A DNA stretch of 64,000 nt, from the NCBI RefSeq assembly GCF_907163125.1, contig NZ_OU015319.1:2542001-2606000 (forward strand), read 5' to 3'. Made by a program: the position numbers and the translations under genes. Shown one piece after another: positions 17,329 through 25,563 of this stretch. Position 1 is the first letter of the stretch. Every line of letters starts with the position of its first letter. The notes below the pieces were generated by a model. That model was given only the letters and a program-made list of their open reading frames with translations, ran no database searches and was not told the origin of the DNA. The DNA comes from Cloacibacterium caeni (GTDB taxonomy: Bacteria > Bacteroidota > Bacteroidia > Flavobacteriales > Weeksellaceae).

Positions 17329-18048
17329 ATGAAAAAATATTTTGTCTTTTTTTTGTTCCCTTTATTATTAAAGTCTCAAGAAGCAGTTTTTGAGTTTAAA
17401 GAAATATTAGCAAATAAACAAGAAACTTATAATAAATTAAAATTTGTAAAAAACAAATATTTTTATGAAGATGAAAATTATAAAGTAAGAGAAACCTGTA
17501 GTGGAGAATGGGGAGGAACCATATATTTTAAAGATATAAAGACAAATTTAGAAACCGCAGCTTCTGCTACATGTGTTATTAATATTAATAAAATTGATAA
17601 AAAGTATTATGTAACAAGTGCCTTGCTTCATAGAATAGCTCATACAAAAATTATTGAGATTGAGAAACCTAAAAATTTAGAGGTTTTTAAACTTCCAAAA
17701 CCTGTAGGATTTAATAAAGGGAGAAAGATTTATTCAGTAGAACAGGTAGAATCTCAATCAGAAAAAGGAACTAAAAAGATTTTGGATAGCTCAAAAGTTT
17801 TGACCTTAGCTTCTTTTGTTTTTAATAAAAGACTCTATCATATTTATACTGATACTTTAAATGTTTATCTTGCTAAAATCGAAAATCACAAGTTTGTAAA
17901 TATTTTAAAAATCTATAACAAAGGAATTTTTGAATTCAAGCAAAATAAAACAAAGGACGGCCATTTAATTCTATATTTTAAAAGAGAAGATGAGGAAGGT
18001 TATTTTGATATTCAAGAAAATAAAATAATTTTGACAAAATTTAATTAA
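17329..18048 (+). CDS. Secreted protein of unknown function
   Basis: Not recognised. 239 residues with a signal peptide (MKKYFVFFLFPLLLKSQ). The body is Lys-rich with predicted beta strands and a Cys pair (RETCSGEWGG and ATCVININK) that could form a disulfide. The gene is tightly packed between the acyltransferase (5 bases) and miaE (3 bases), and is more AT-rich than either, hinting at a late insertion into the operon. Confidence 0.6.
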   Translation: MKKYFVFFLFPLLLKSQEAVFEFKEILANKQETYNKLKFVKNKYFYEDENYKVRETCSGEWGGTIYFKDIKTNLETAASATCVININKIDKKYYVTSALLHRIAHTKIIEIEKPKNLEVFKLPKPVGFNKGRKIYSVEQVESQSEKGTKKILDSSKVLTLASFVFNKRLYHIYTDTLNVYLAKIENHKFVNILKIYNKGIFEFKQNKTKDGHLILYFKREDEEGYFDIQENKIILTKFN

Positions 18049-18050
18049 CA

Positions 18051-18629
18051 ATGTTCAAATTAAAATTACCTACAGATCCACGTTGGGCAAATATAGCAGA
18101 AGGAAATTTAGAAGAAATCCTTACAGATCACGCTTGGTGCGAACAAAAAGCTGCCACTAATGCGATTGGTTTAATCACCATGATTCCTGAACATACAGAA
18201 ATTGTGACCGAACTTTTGGCAATAGCTCAAGAAGAAATGGACCATTTCAATCAAGTTCACGAAATCATCAAAAAAAGAGGTTATATTTTAGGAAGAACCA
18301 GAAAAGACGATTATGTAAATCAACTTTTTAAATTCATTATTCAAGGAAGTAGAGAAGATTTAATTATAGACAAAATGCTTTTCGCAGCGATGATTGAAGC
18401 GAGAAGTTGTGAGCGTTTTAAAGTTTTGACAGAAAACATAAAAGACGAAGAACTGAAAGAATTCTACAAAGAACTCATGATTTCTGAAGCCAATCATTAC
18501 ACTACTTTCATCGGTTTCGCAAGACAATTAGGCGATCCAGAAAAAGTAAACAAACGCTGGGAAGAATGGTTAGAATATGAAGGAGAAATCATAAAATCTT
18601 ACGGAAATAAAGAAACCATTCATGGTTAA
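18051..18629 (+). CDS. miaE: tRNA-(ms2io6A) hydroxylase MiaE
   Basis: Di-iron monooxygenase that hydroxylates the isopentenyl group of ms2i6A37 in tRNA. 192 residues, all helical. Iron ligands are visible as the two ferritin-like motifs: EEMDHF (Glu/His near residues 63-66) and EANHYTTF (Glu/His near 145-148), plus MIEARSCERF. Its substrate is made by MiaB, encoded in the same window at 54066. It is the last gene of the acyltransferase cluster and is followed by a strong terminator. Confidence 0.92.
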   Translation: MFKLKLPTDPRWANIAEGNLEEILTDHAWCEQKAATNAIGLITMIPEHTEIVTELLAIAQEEMDHFNQVHEIIKKRGYILGRTRKDDYVNQLFKFIIQGSREDLIIDKMLFAAMIEARSCERFKVLTENIKDEELKEFYKELMISEANHYTTFIGFARQLGDPEKVNKRWEEWLEYEGEIIKSYGNKETIHG

Positions 18630-18634
18630 AAATA

Positions 18635-18665
18635 AAAAAGCTCATCAATTTTTGATGAGCTTTTT
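18635..18665. terminator. Bidirectional terminator
   Basis: AAAAAGCTCATCAA / TTGATGAGCTTTTT, a 14-base stem with three-base loop, placed 5 bases after the miaE stop and facing the small membrane gene. Confidence 0.88.
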
Positions 18666-18681
18666 GGTAAAATTAAAGGGA

Positions 18682-18888
18682 TTAATCTTTGTTGCCACTT
18701 CTTGATACAATCGCAATAATTGCAATAAGAGCTACTGCTCCTATTACCCAATAAAGCGGATTAGTATACCATTCTTCTGTGGTGGTAGTAGTAGAAGTGG
18801 TTACTTCTACTGCTTTTTCTTGTGCAAATGCTAAAAAGCTTACCAATAATGCAAATAAACTTGCACTCATTTTCTGTAAATTTTTCAT
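18682..18888 (-). CDS. Small single-pass membrane protein
   Basis: 68 residues. Signal peptide ending FLAFAQ, a Thr-rich segment (VTTSTTTTTEEW), one transmembrane helix at about 46-64 (WVIGAVALIAIIAIVSR) and a short basic tail. Function unknown. Such small proteins are common in Flavobacteriia. It has no obvious partner gene. Confidence 0.65.
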   Translation of the reverse strand: MKNLQKMSASLFALLVSFLAFAQEKAVEVTTSTTTTTEEWYTNPLYWVIGAVALIAIIAIVSRSGNKD

Positions 18889-18990
18889 AGGTCTTGTGAT
18901 TTAATAGTTGTTAATATTTTGGTGTGGTAAAAGTAGAATGAAACATTAAAATTTAGTTTACATTTTTTATCAGAAAGTTTATGAAATTAT

Positions 18991-18998
18991 TATCTTTA
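18991..18998 (+). promoter_or_regulatory. Possible -7 element of the DUF502 gene
   Basis: TATCTTTA matches seven of eight positions of TAnnTTTG, 19 bases before the GTG start at 19018. Confidence 0.35.
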
Positions 18999-19017
18999 CT
19001 GCGATATTTTTAAGAAA

Positions 19018-19653
19018 GTGAGAATTAAAAAGCCAAAACCCGAAGACTACTTAAATCTTTTCGTGAAATCTTTCTTGAAAGGATTGATTATCATTGGTCC
19101 TATTGCGGCGACTTTGTATCTCATTTTTTTGGTTTTTGATACCATTGATAACATCATTCCGTTTGAAAAATTCTTTCCTTTCCTCAATAGAACTGGAGTT
19201 GGTTTTTTGTCTTTGATTCTATTTATTTCTGGAGTAGGTTATTTCTTTAACAAGTTTGTTTTTGGGAAAGTCGTTTTCGAAAGTTTAGACCATTTTTTAG
19301 AGAAAACACCCGGAGTAAAACATATTTACACACCTACTAAAGATGTAATGTCTTCATTTGTAGGGGATAAAAAGAAATTTAACACGCCAGTTTGGGTAAA
19401 AACCAATGAAAATCCAGAAATCTGGAGAATAGGATTTTTGACTCAAAAAGAAATGGGAGAAGTTGAAAAACACAATTTCGTGGCGGTGTATTTGCCTCAT
19501 TCTTACGCTATTTCTGGTTGGGTAATTGTCACCGAAGAAAAAAATATAAAACCTGTAGTGGGAATGAACGCTGCCGAAGCTATGAAATTTGCAGTTTCTG
19601 GTGGAGTAGCAGGTTTCCACAGTGATAAAAACGTCTTCAAGGCACCGGAATGA
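19018..19653 (+). CDS. DUF502 membrane protein
   Basis: 211-residue inner-membrane protein of the DUF502 family. Two transmembrane helices at about 18-38 and 55-75, then a soluble domain with the conserved VKHIYTPTKDVMSSFVGDKK and VYLPHSYAISGWVIV motifs. Function is not established; plant homologues (LIKE COV) act in membrane trafficking. The start is GTG; no closer ATG fits. Confidence 0.82.
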   Translation: MRIKKPKPEDYLNLFVKSFLKGLIIIGPIAATLYLIFLVFDTIDNIIPFEKFFPFLNRTGVGFLSLILFISGVGYFFNKFVFGKVVFESLDHFLEKTPGVKHIYTPTKDVMSSFVGDKKKFNTPVWVKTNENPEIWRIGFLTQKEMGEVEKHNFVAVYLPHSYAISGWVIVTEEKNIKPVVGMNAAEAMKFAVSGGVAGFHSDKNVFKAPE

Positions 19654-19745
19654 GATTTAGGTAAAGACAAAGGTTTAGAAATTTAAAATTTTGTCAAAAA
19701 ATGGTAGTGTAATTCACTCAACCTCAACCTTAATCTTAATCTAAA

Positions 19746-21122
19746 ATGAAACTTCCTTACGCAGAACCCTTCCGCATAAAAATGGTGGAAGAAATTTCGC
19801 AATCTACACGCGAACAAAGAGAAATTTGGCTTCAAGAAGCGCACTATAACTTATTTAATTTAAAATCCTCTCAGGTTTTTATCGATTTGCTTACCGATTC
19901 AGGAACGGGAGCAATGAGTGATAAGCAATGGGGAGAACTCATGACAGGAGATGAATCTTATGCAGGTTCTCGCTCCTTCGAAAAACTCCAAAAACAAGTC
20001 GAAAAATTAACGGGATTTCAGTTTCTTTTACCCGTTCATCAAGGTAGAGCAGCAGAAAATGTGCTTTTTTCTACGATGATTAAAGAAAATGACATCATTC
20101 CCGGAAATTCTCATTTTGACACGACTAAGGGACATATAGAATTTAGAAAAGCTCATGCCGTAGATTGTACGATTGATGAAGCTTTTGATATAGAAAATCT
20201 TCATCCTTTCAAAGGGAATTTAGATATTCAGAAATTAGAAAAAGTTTATCAATCTTATCCAAAAGAGCAAATTCCGTTTTGTTTGATTACCATTACTTGT
20301 AATACTTCTGGCGGACAACCCGTTTCTTTGGAAAATATAAAAGCGGTTAAAAACCTTTCGGACCAATACGGAATTCCGGTGATTTTTGATGCTGCGAGAT
20401 TTGCCGAAAATGCTTATTTCATTAAGCAAAGAGAAGAAAATTATAAAAATTGGAGCATCAAAGAAATCTGTAGAGAAATGTTTTCTTACGGAATTGGGAT
20501 GACCATGAGTTCTAAAAAAGATGGTTTGGTAAATATTGGTGGTTTTATCGCTTTAAATGACGAAGAAATTTTCAGAAAAGCGTCTAATTTTACCATTATT
20601 TATGAAGGTTTTATCACTTACGGAGGAATGGCTGGAAGAGATATGGCTGCACTTGCGCAAGGTTTAGACGAAGCCACCGAATTTCCTTACTTAGAAAGCA
20701 GAATTTCTCAAGTAGAACTTTTGGGAAATCTCTTGATAGAATACGGAATTCCTGTTCAGAAACCAATTGGCGGTCACGCTGTTTTCTTAGATGCGCTTAA
20801 GTTCCTTCCGAACGTAAAAAGAGAAGAGTTTCCTGCACAAACATTGGCTTTAGAAATCTATAAAGAGGCAGGGATTAGAGGCGTAGAAATTGGAGCCATT
20901 TTGGCAGATAGAGATCCAGAAACCAGAGAAAATCGTTATCCGAAACTAGAATTGGTGAGATTGGCTTTGCCAAGAAGAACGTATACGGATAATCATATTC
21001 GCTATATTGCAGCAGCGCTTAAAAATGTTTTTGACCGAAGAGATGAAATTACAAGAGGTTACAAAATCACTTGGGAATCAGAGATTTTAAGACATTTTAC
21101 AGTAAAGTTAGAGCAAGCATAA
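19746..21122 (+). CDS. tnaA: Tryptophanase
   Basis: PLP enzyme that splits L-tryptophan to indole, pyruvate and ammonia. 458 residues, normal for the family. Visible are the opening LPYAEPFRIKMVE, the PLP phosphate-binding LPVHQGRAAE (95-104), ITCNTSGGQP, DAARFAENAYF, and the SSKKD motif with PLP-binding Lys257/258. Indole is a signal in many bacteria. There is no tnaC-like leader or tnaB permease next to it. It ends in its own terminator, so is monocistronic. Confidence 0.93.
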   Translation: MKLPYAEPFRIKMVEEISQSTREQREIWLQEAHYNLFNLKSSQVFIDLLTDSGTGAMSDKQWGELMTGDESYAGSRSFEKLQKQVEKLTGFQFLLPVHQGRAAENVLFSTMIKENDIIPGNSHFDTTKGHIEFRKAHAVDCTIDEAFDIENLHPFKGNLDIQKLEKVYQSYPKEQIPFCLITITCNTSGGQPVSLENIKAVKNLSDQYGIPVIFDAARFAENAYFIKQREENYKNWSIKEICREMFSYGIGMTMSSKKDGLVNIGGFIALNDEEIFRKASNFTIIYEGFITYGGMAGRDMAALAQGLDEATEFPYLESRISQVELLGNLLIEYGIPVQKPIGGHAVFLDALKFLPNVKREEFPAQTLALEIYKEAGIRGVEIGAILADRDPETRENRYPKLELVRLALPRRTYTDNHIRYIAAALKNVFDRRDEITRGYKITWESEILRHFTVKLEQA

Positions 21123-21150
21123 AAAATGCCGAGAATTTTCTCGGCATTTT
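21123..21150. terminator. tnaA terminator, bidirectional
   Basis: AAAATGCCGAGAA / TTCTCGGCATTTT stem with two bases between the arms, starting right after the tnaA stop. Confidence 0.88.
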
Positions 21151-21167
21151 ATTTTTTATAAAGTTTT

Positions 21168-21674
21168 TTAGTTGTCAATATCAAAAGATACTCCAATATT
21201 TACTGCAAATTGATTGTTTAAATTATCAAAAGCAATTTCAGATTTTTTGTATTTCGCGATTGGGAATTGCATTTCTGTATAAAGTCCAAAACCTTTATCG
21301 AAGAAATATCTTGCTCCAAGATGTCCACCGAAATTTTTAAGTCCAAGGTTTAATCCAGGATATACATCTACATTTGAAGGAAGTTTCAAAACGCTTCCAA
21401 GGTTGGCATTTAATCTTACTTTTAAGTCAAATCTATCTCCGAATTTTGGAATTTCTCCACCAATTTCTTTTACGCCAAGAAGATATCCAGCTTGTGCGCC
21501 AATTGAGAAACTCTCGCCTAAACCATAATCTACAGAAGAAACAATACCTGTTCCTCCATCTTGTAAATTAGCACCTAAATTTACTTTTACATCACCTGCT
21601 CCTTTATAAGCAACAGTTTGAGCGCTTGCAAAACCTACGGCAAATATCATTGCGCTTGCAAAAATTTTTTTCAT
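21168..21674 (-). CDS. DUF6646-type outer-membrane protein (paralogue A)
   Basis: 168 residues with signal peptide (ending GFASAQ), followed by an 8-strand-like barrel: GDVKVNLGANLQDG, GIVSSVDYGLGESFSIGAQ, HLGARYFF and end INIGVSFDID. It is similar throughout to the product of 36081-36512 (shared GDQKLQVG-like start, TGI-YDYG, DVYPGL, HLG-RYFF). Probably an outer-membrane barrel of unknown function. The promoter at 21708-21715 is followed by an 18-base palindrome. Confidence 0.75.
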   Translation of the reverse strand: MKKIFASAMIFAVGFASAQTVAYKGAGDVKVNLGANLQDGGTGIVSSVDYGLGESFSIGAQAGYLLGVKEIGGEIPKFGDRFDLKVRLNANLGSVLKLPSNVDVYPGLNLGLKNFGGHLGARYFFDKGFGLYTEMQFPIAKYKKSEIAFDNLNNQFAVNIGVSFDIDN

Positions 21675-21683
21675 AATTTATAT

Positions 21684-21701
21684 TTTTATAACGTTATAAA
21701 A
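21684..21701. promoter_or_regulatory. Perfect 18-base palindrome in the DUF6646 gene leader
   Basis: TTTTATAACGTTATAAAA is perfectly self-complementary. It begins 7 bases after the -7 element, at or just after the expected transcription start, and ends 9 bases before the start codon. That is a likely repressor site; no loop is available for a stable RNA hairpin. Confidence 0.5.
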
Positions 21702-21707
21702 CGGGCG

Positions 21708-21715
21708 CAAAGATA
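21708..21715 (-). promoter_or_regulatory. -7 element of the DUF6646 gene A
   Basis: TATCTTTG on the minus strand, a perfect TAnnTTTG match, 33 bases upstream of the ATG at 21674. Confidence 0.6.
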
Positions 21716-21719
21716 AAAT

Positions 21720-22094
21720 TTATTTTAATTTGAAATCTACAGCCCTGAAAACATCTGCCGTATCTGTAACAAAATAAATGCCATTTTCTTTCTCTACCAA
21801 CTTCGGTTTGAACCCGAAAATTGCAGTAGATTGAGCTATTACATTGACTTTAAATTTTTTATCGGTTTTATTTTCTGGAGTAATTTCTTGTAAAATATTA
21901 TTGAGCACTACAGATTTTGGTGCAATAGAATCATGACTTAGTTCAAATTCTACCCAATATCCTTTTTGGTCAGCATTAGAATAAGAAGAATAAGTGGCAT
22001 TTTTCACCTTTGGCAAAACGTTTGATTGACAAGAAGTTACTGCAATTGAAACAAAGATTGCTCCCAAAAATGATTTTATTATACTAATTTTCAT
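21720..22094 (-). CDS. Putative lipoprotein
   Basis: Not recognised. 124 residues with a lipoprotein signal peptide (IAVTSCQS, Cys22), then a beta-rich domain with TYSSYSNADQKGYWVEFELS and FGFKPKLVEKENGIYFV. Probably periplasmic. It is divergent from the S41 peptidase gene (39 bases between start codons) and upstream of the DUF6646 gene. Confidence 0.6.
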   Translation of the reverse strand: MKISIIKSFLGAIFVSIAVTSCQSNVLPKVKNATYSSYSNADQKGYWVEFELSHDSIAPKSVVLNNILQEITPENKTDKKFKVNVIAQSTAIFGFKPKLVEKENGIYFVTDTADVFRAVDFKLK

Positions 22095-22133
22095 AAATTT
22101 ATCGTTAAGTTTATTACAAATCTATTCAAAAAA

Positions 22134-23615
22134 ATGAAACTTAAATATCTATTTAACGCACTATTTTTAACATTAGTATTTATCTCTTGTTCTAGAGATG
22201 ACAATAATGATTCTGGTTCTACCACGAAGCCTGATGAAATCAATAATTTTGTTTGGAAGGCCATGAATTCTTGGTATTATTGGCAACCGAATGTTCCTAA
22301 TTTAGCAGATTCTTTTGATGATAATCCAACCACGTACGCTAATTTTTTAAATGGAAAAACCCCAGACAAGCTTTTCTATTCTTTGCTTTATCAAAGAGGT
22401 ACCATTGATAGATTTTCATGGATTGAAAACAATAATGAAGTAGTATATTCTTCTAAAATTGCCGAAGTTGAAAAAAGTGGAGGTTTTGATATAGGAATTT
22501 ATCCGAAAGACAATACCAATACTACCGCAGTTGCTCTTGTAAATTATGTGGTTCCTAATTCTCCTGCAGCTTTAGCTGGTTTAAAACGTGGTGATGTAAT
22601 TACTAAGGTAAATGGTTCTGCTTTGACGCTTAATAATTCTGACTTATTGTATAACAATCAAGTAACTGTTACTCTGGCTGCAACGGTACAATTAACGAGT
22701 GCAGGACTTATTACCACAGATAAAACTTCTTCTATTTCGATTACTCAAGCAGATATAGACGAAAACCCAATCGCTTATTATGAGAAAAAAGTATATGGAA
22801 CTAAAAATATTGGATATTTGGTATTTAATGCTTTCAAAGCAGATTATAATGATGAGTTAAATGCTGCTTTTGCTCAAATGAAAGCAGATGGAATCAATGA
22901 ATTGGTTCTAGATTTAAGATATAACGGAGGTGGTTCTCTGGAAACGGCAGTTGCTTTAGCAGGAATGATTAACGGCAATTATAGCGGAAGTCCGTATGTT
23001 TTTTTAGATTTTAATAATAAACATAATAGTGAAGACGGCTTTGATTATTTGAGCAATCAAATGAATACTTACAGTTTAGTGAATAACAGACCCGAAAAAT
23101 CTGGAACACAAACCATTAATAGTCTTAATCTGACTAAAGTTTATGTTTTGGTAAATTTCCAAACTGCTTCTGCAAGTGAACTTACGGTTCAGTGTCTTAA
23201 AAAATATGTAAATGTGGTAACGATTGGTTATGATACAGTAGGGAAATTTGTAGGTTCTATTACTTTGTATGATTCTCCAGCTCAAGATTATACTTCTTAT
23301 GCAAACAGAAATACGAAGCATAACTGGCAATTACAACCGATTACTTTTTCTTATTACAACAAAGACAAAGAGGTGAATCCAGAATTTATCGCTCCGAATT
23401 ATGAAGTAAATCCTTATTCTATTTTCAATAATTTAACTGCTTTTGGTGATGTTAGAGACCCGTTTTTGAAAAAGGCTTTAGAACTCATTACAGGTCAGTC
23501 TTTCAGAATGGGTAATGCTTCTACCAGTAGTTTTGAAAATAATAATCTACAAAAATTCAATCCTACGAATGCTGCAAATGGACTTTATATTCAAGATTTT
23601 CAGAATTTTAGATAG
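22134..23615 (+). CDS. S41 family peptidase lipoprotein
   Basis: C-terminal-processing-type serine protease. 493 residues: lipoprotein signal with Cys19 (LVFISCSRDD), an N-terminal helical cap, PDZ-like segment (about 135-175, NSPAALAGLKRGDVITKVNG), then the S41 core with LVLDLRYNGGGSLE (257-270) and the catalytic region QTASASEL where Ser348 is the likely nucleophile. Substrate unknown. It stands alone and faces the bla-type pair downstream. Confidence 0.87.
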   Translation: MKLKYLFNALFLTLVFISCSRDDNNDSGSTTKPDEINNFVWKAMNSWYYWQPNVPNLADSFDDNPTTYANFLNGKTPDKLFYSLLYQRGTIDRFSWIENNNEVVYSSKIAEVEKSGGFDIGIYPKDNTNTTAVALVNYVVPNSPAALAGLKRGDVITKVNGSALTLNNSDLLYNNQVTVTLAATVQLTSAGLITTDKTSSISITQADIDENPIAYYEKKVYGTKNIGYLVFNAFKADYNDELNAAFAQMKADGINELVLDLRYNGGGSLETAVALAGMINGNYSGSPYVFLDFNNKHNSEDGFDYLSNQMNTYSLVNNRPEKSGTQTINSLNLTKVYVLVNFQTASASELTVQCLKKYVNVVTIGYDTVGKFVGSITLYDSPAQDYTSYANRNTKHNWQLQPITFSYYNKDKEVNPEFIAPNYEVNPYSIFNNLTAFGDVRDPFLKKALELITGQSFRMGNASTSSFENNNLQKFNPTNAANGLYIQDFQNFR

Positions 23616-23700
23616 AACTTTTGAGTAAAAAATAATTTGATCATACAGAATCGCTAAAATTTTTAGTGATTTTTTTGTGAAAAGTTTGTGTGTTTGAAAA

Positions 23701-23724
23701 TTTATTCTACATTTATAGAGTAAA
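23701..23724. promoter_or_regulatory. BlaI-type palindromic operator
   Basis: A 24-base dyad whose left half TTTATTCTACAT mirrors the right half TTATAGAGTAAA, 20 of 24 positions being self-complementary. It contains the TACA-type core of MecI/BlaI operators. It lies just upstream of the -7 element at 23728-23735 of the BlaI-like gene itself, so autoregulation is the natural reading. Confidence 0.65.
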
Positions 23725-23727
23725 TTT

Positions 23728-23735
23728 TATTTTTG
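23728..23735 (+). promoter_or_regulatory. -7 element of the BlaI/M56 operon
   Basis: TATTTTTG immediately downstream of the dyad and 5 bases before the ATG at 23741. Confidence 0.65.
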
Positions 23736-23740
23736 TAGAA

Positions 23741-24115
23741 ATGAATAAGCTAACCGAAGCCGAAAAAGAATTAATGGAAATACTTTGGGACAAAGAAAAA
23801 GCTTTTATGAAAGATATTATAGAAGCCTTCCCAGAACCAAAACCTGCGACAACTACCATTGCAACTTTGCTAAAAAGGATGCAAAATAAAAATTTGGTAG
23901 ATTATAAAACTTTTGGCAACTCTAGAGAATATTTTCCTTTGGTAGAAAAAGGAAATTATTTTGCCAAAGAAATGCAAGGCATGATTGGTAAATTTTTCAA
24001 TAATTCTGTAACGCAATTTGCGTCGTTCTTTACAGCTAATTCTAAATTAAGCGAAAAAGAACTGATTGAAATAAAGAAAATTATAGAAGCAGAAATTCAG
24101 AAAAAGAAAGACTAA
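23741..24115 (+). CDS. BlaI/MecI/CopY family repressor
   Basis: 124-residue winged-helix repressor. The sequence MNKLTEAEKELMEILWDKEKAF with PATTTIATLLKRMQNKNLV and REYFPLVEK is typical; in known systems a membrane M56 peptidase cleaves the repressor when a signal arrives. The ATG at 23741 is preferred to an upstream GTG at 23690, since promoter and operator lie between them. Its stop overlaps the ATG of the M56 gene (TAATG), so they are translationally coupled. Confidence 0.93.
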   Translation: MNKLTEAEKELMEILWDKEKAFMKDIIEAFPEPKPATTTIATLLKRMQNKNLVDYKTFGNSREYFPLVEKGNYFAKEMQGMIGKFFNNSVTQFASFFTANSKLSEKELIEIKKIIEAEIQKKKD

Positions 24116-25491
24116 TGGAAACTTATATTTATAAAATGATTGCACTTTCTGCAATTTTCATTTTACTGTATTTTGTTTTTTTAGAAAAAGAAAAGAACCA
24201 TCGTTTTAAAAGATTTTATCTTTTAAGTAGTGCGTTGTTTTCTGTTTTTATACCCTTAATATCAATTACTTACGGAAGTATTGAAGTGGTAGAAAGTATT
24301 AGTCAAAATAATGCCGAACTCATGATTTTGCCAGAAACTAAATTGGTAGAGCCATCAATTTTTACTAAAGAAAATCTTCTTTGGGCAATTTACATTTTGG
24401 GATTTTCAATTCTGTTTCTAAAATTTTCTTGGGGAATTTTTAAACTAATAAAAGAAATTAAATTTTCAGAAAAAATAAAACAAGACCATTATCAATTCAT
24501 TTTAAAACAAAATAAATTTACACCTTACAGTTTTTGGAACGCTATTTTTCTTAATAAAAGTGAATTTTTAGAAGGAAAAATCGACTATAAAATTATTCTT
24601 CACGAGAAAGCTCATGTGAATCAAAAACACAGCATTGATGTGATTTTTATAGAAATTATGCTTTGCGCCTTTTGGTTCAATCCTGCATTCTATTTTTATA
24701 GAAAAGCAATTGTTACCAATCATGAATTTCTGGCAGATGAAGCGGTTTTAAGCCAAAATAAAGATATAATTAGTTACCAAAAACTCATACTAGACGAACT
24801 TATTTCGGAGAAAATATTATTTACACATCCATTTAATTTACACAACACTAAAAAAAGAATCGTTATGATGACCAATAAATTAACTAAAATAGCCAAAATG
24901 AAGTCTTACTTGACTTTACCAATATCAGCATTATTATTTTTTGCTTTTGTTGAAAAAGTGCCTGCTAAAATTGAAAATACAGTAAACAATTCTCTTCAAA
25001 AAATTGTTAAAAAAGGAGAGGCGCAATTTTCAGAAACTCAAGTTTCAAATATTGAAAAAAGCGCATTTAAAAATGAAATGATCTCAATTAAAAAAGATAC
25101 CATTAAACCTAAAAAGCAAAAGGTAGAAAAAGTTAAGGAAGAAAATACAGAAATGATTCCACCTCCACCTCCTGTAAAAGAAATTTCTTCTCAAACAGAA
25201 CCAGAATTTCCTGGAGGACTTGCAGCATTAAGAAATAAATTAGCTGAAAATTTTGATGTGAGTAAAATGAAAAATTCTAAAGGAACATTAAAAGGTGTTC
25301 TTATTATAATTGTTTCTGAAGATGGGAAAAGTTATAATGCTAATTATCAATTTGATGATGAAAATTTCAAAATAGCAGCTAAAGATGCTCTAGAAAAAAC
25401 CTTAAAAGGAGTCGAGTGGAAGCCAGGTACGCTAAATGGAAAGCCAGTCGCATCTCAATTTAAAATGCCAATAACCATGAATTTTAATTAA
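24115..25491 (+). CDS. M56 (BlaR1-like) peptidase fused to a TonB C-terminal domain
   Basis: 458-residue membrane protein. Transmembrane helices at about 8-23, 36-53, 88-108 and 265-282. The zinc-peptidase motif HEKAH (His163, Glu164, His167) and NHEFLADEAVL are visible. There is no penicillin-sensor domain. After a linker with Lys-rich and PPPPP segments (330-350), residues about 360-458 form a TonB-like C-terminal domain (PEFPGGLAALRNKL to MPITMNFN). Such fusions occur in Bacteroidota. Signal and target beyond the BlaI-like repressor are not known. Confidence 0.88.
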   Translation: METYIYKMIALSAIFILLYFVFLEKEKNHRFKRFYLLSSALFSVFIPLISITYGSIEVVESISQNNAELMILPETKLVEPSIFTKENLLWAIYILGFSILFLKFSWGIFKLIKEIKFSEKIKQDHYQFILKQNKFTPYSFWNAIFLNKSEFLEGKIDYKIILHEKAHVNQKHSIDVIFIEIMLCAFWFNPAFYFYRKAIVTNHEFLADEAVLSQNKDIISYQKLILDELISEKILFTHPFNLHNTKKRIVMMTNKLTKIAKMKSYLTLPISALLFFAFVEKVPAKIENTVNNSLQKIVKKGEAQFSETQVSNIEKSAFKNEMISIKKDTIKPKKQKVEKVKEENTEMIPPPPPVKEISSQTEPEFPGGLAALRNKLAENFDVSKMKNSKGTLKGVLIIIVSEDGKSYNANYQFDDENFKIAAKDALEKTLKGVEWKPGTLNGKPVASQFKMPITMNFN

Positions 25492-25497
25492 ATCATT

Positions 25498-25521
25498 AAA
25501 GAGCAGAAATTTCTGTTCTTT
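25498..25521 (+). terminator. Terminator of the BlaI/M56 operon
   Basis: AAAGAGCAGAAA / TTTCTGTTCTTT hairpin followed by T5, right after the stop of the M56 gene. Confidence 0.75.
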
Positions 25522-25539
25522 TTTTCTTTCTATTCTTGT

Positions 25540-25547
25540 TATCTTTG
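25540..25547 (+). promoter_or_regulatory. -7 element of uvrB
   Basis: TATCTTTG, 16 bases before the uvrB ATG at 25564. Perfect TAnnTTTG match. No LexA-like box was recognised. Confidence 0.6.
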
Positions 25548-25563
25548 CTCTTTATTCACGCCC

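Noticed and set aside
23690-23740. GTG at 23690 as start of the BlaI-type gene
   Set aside because: The extension covers the operator and promoter and is not family-like.
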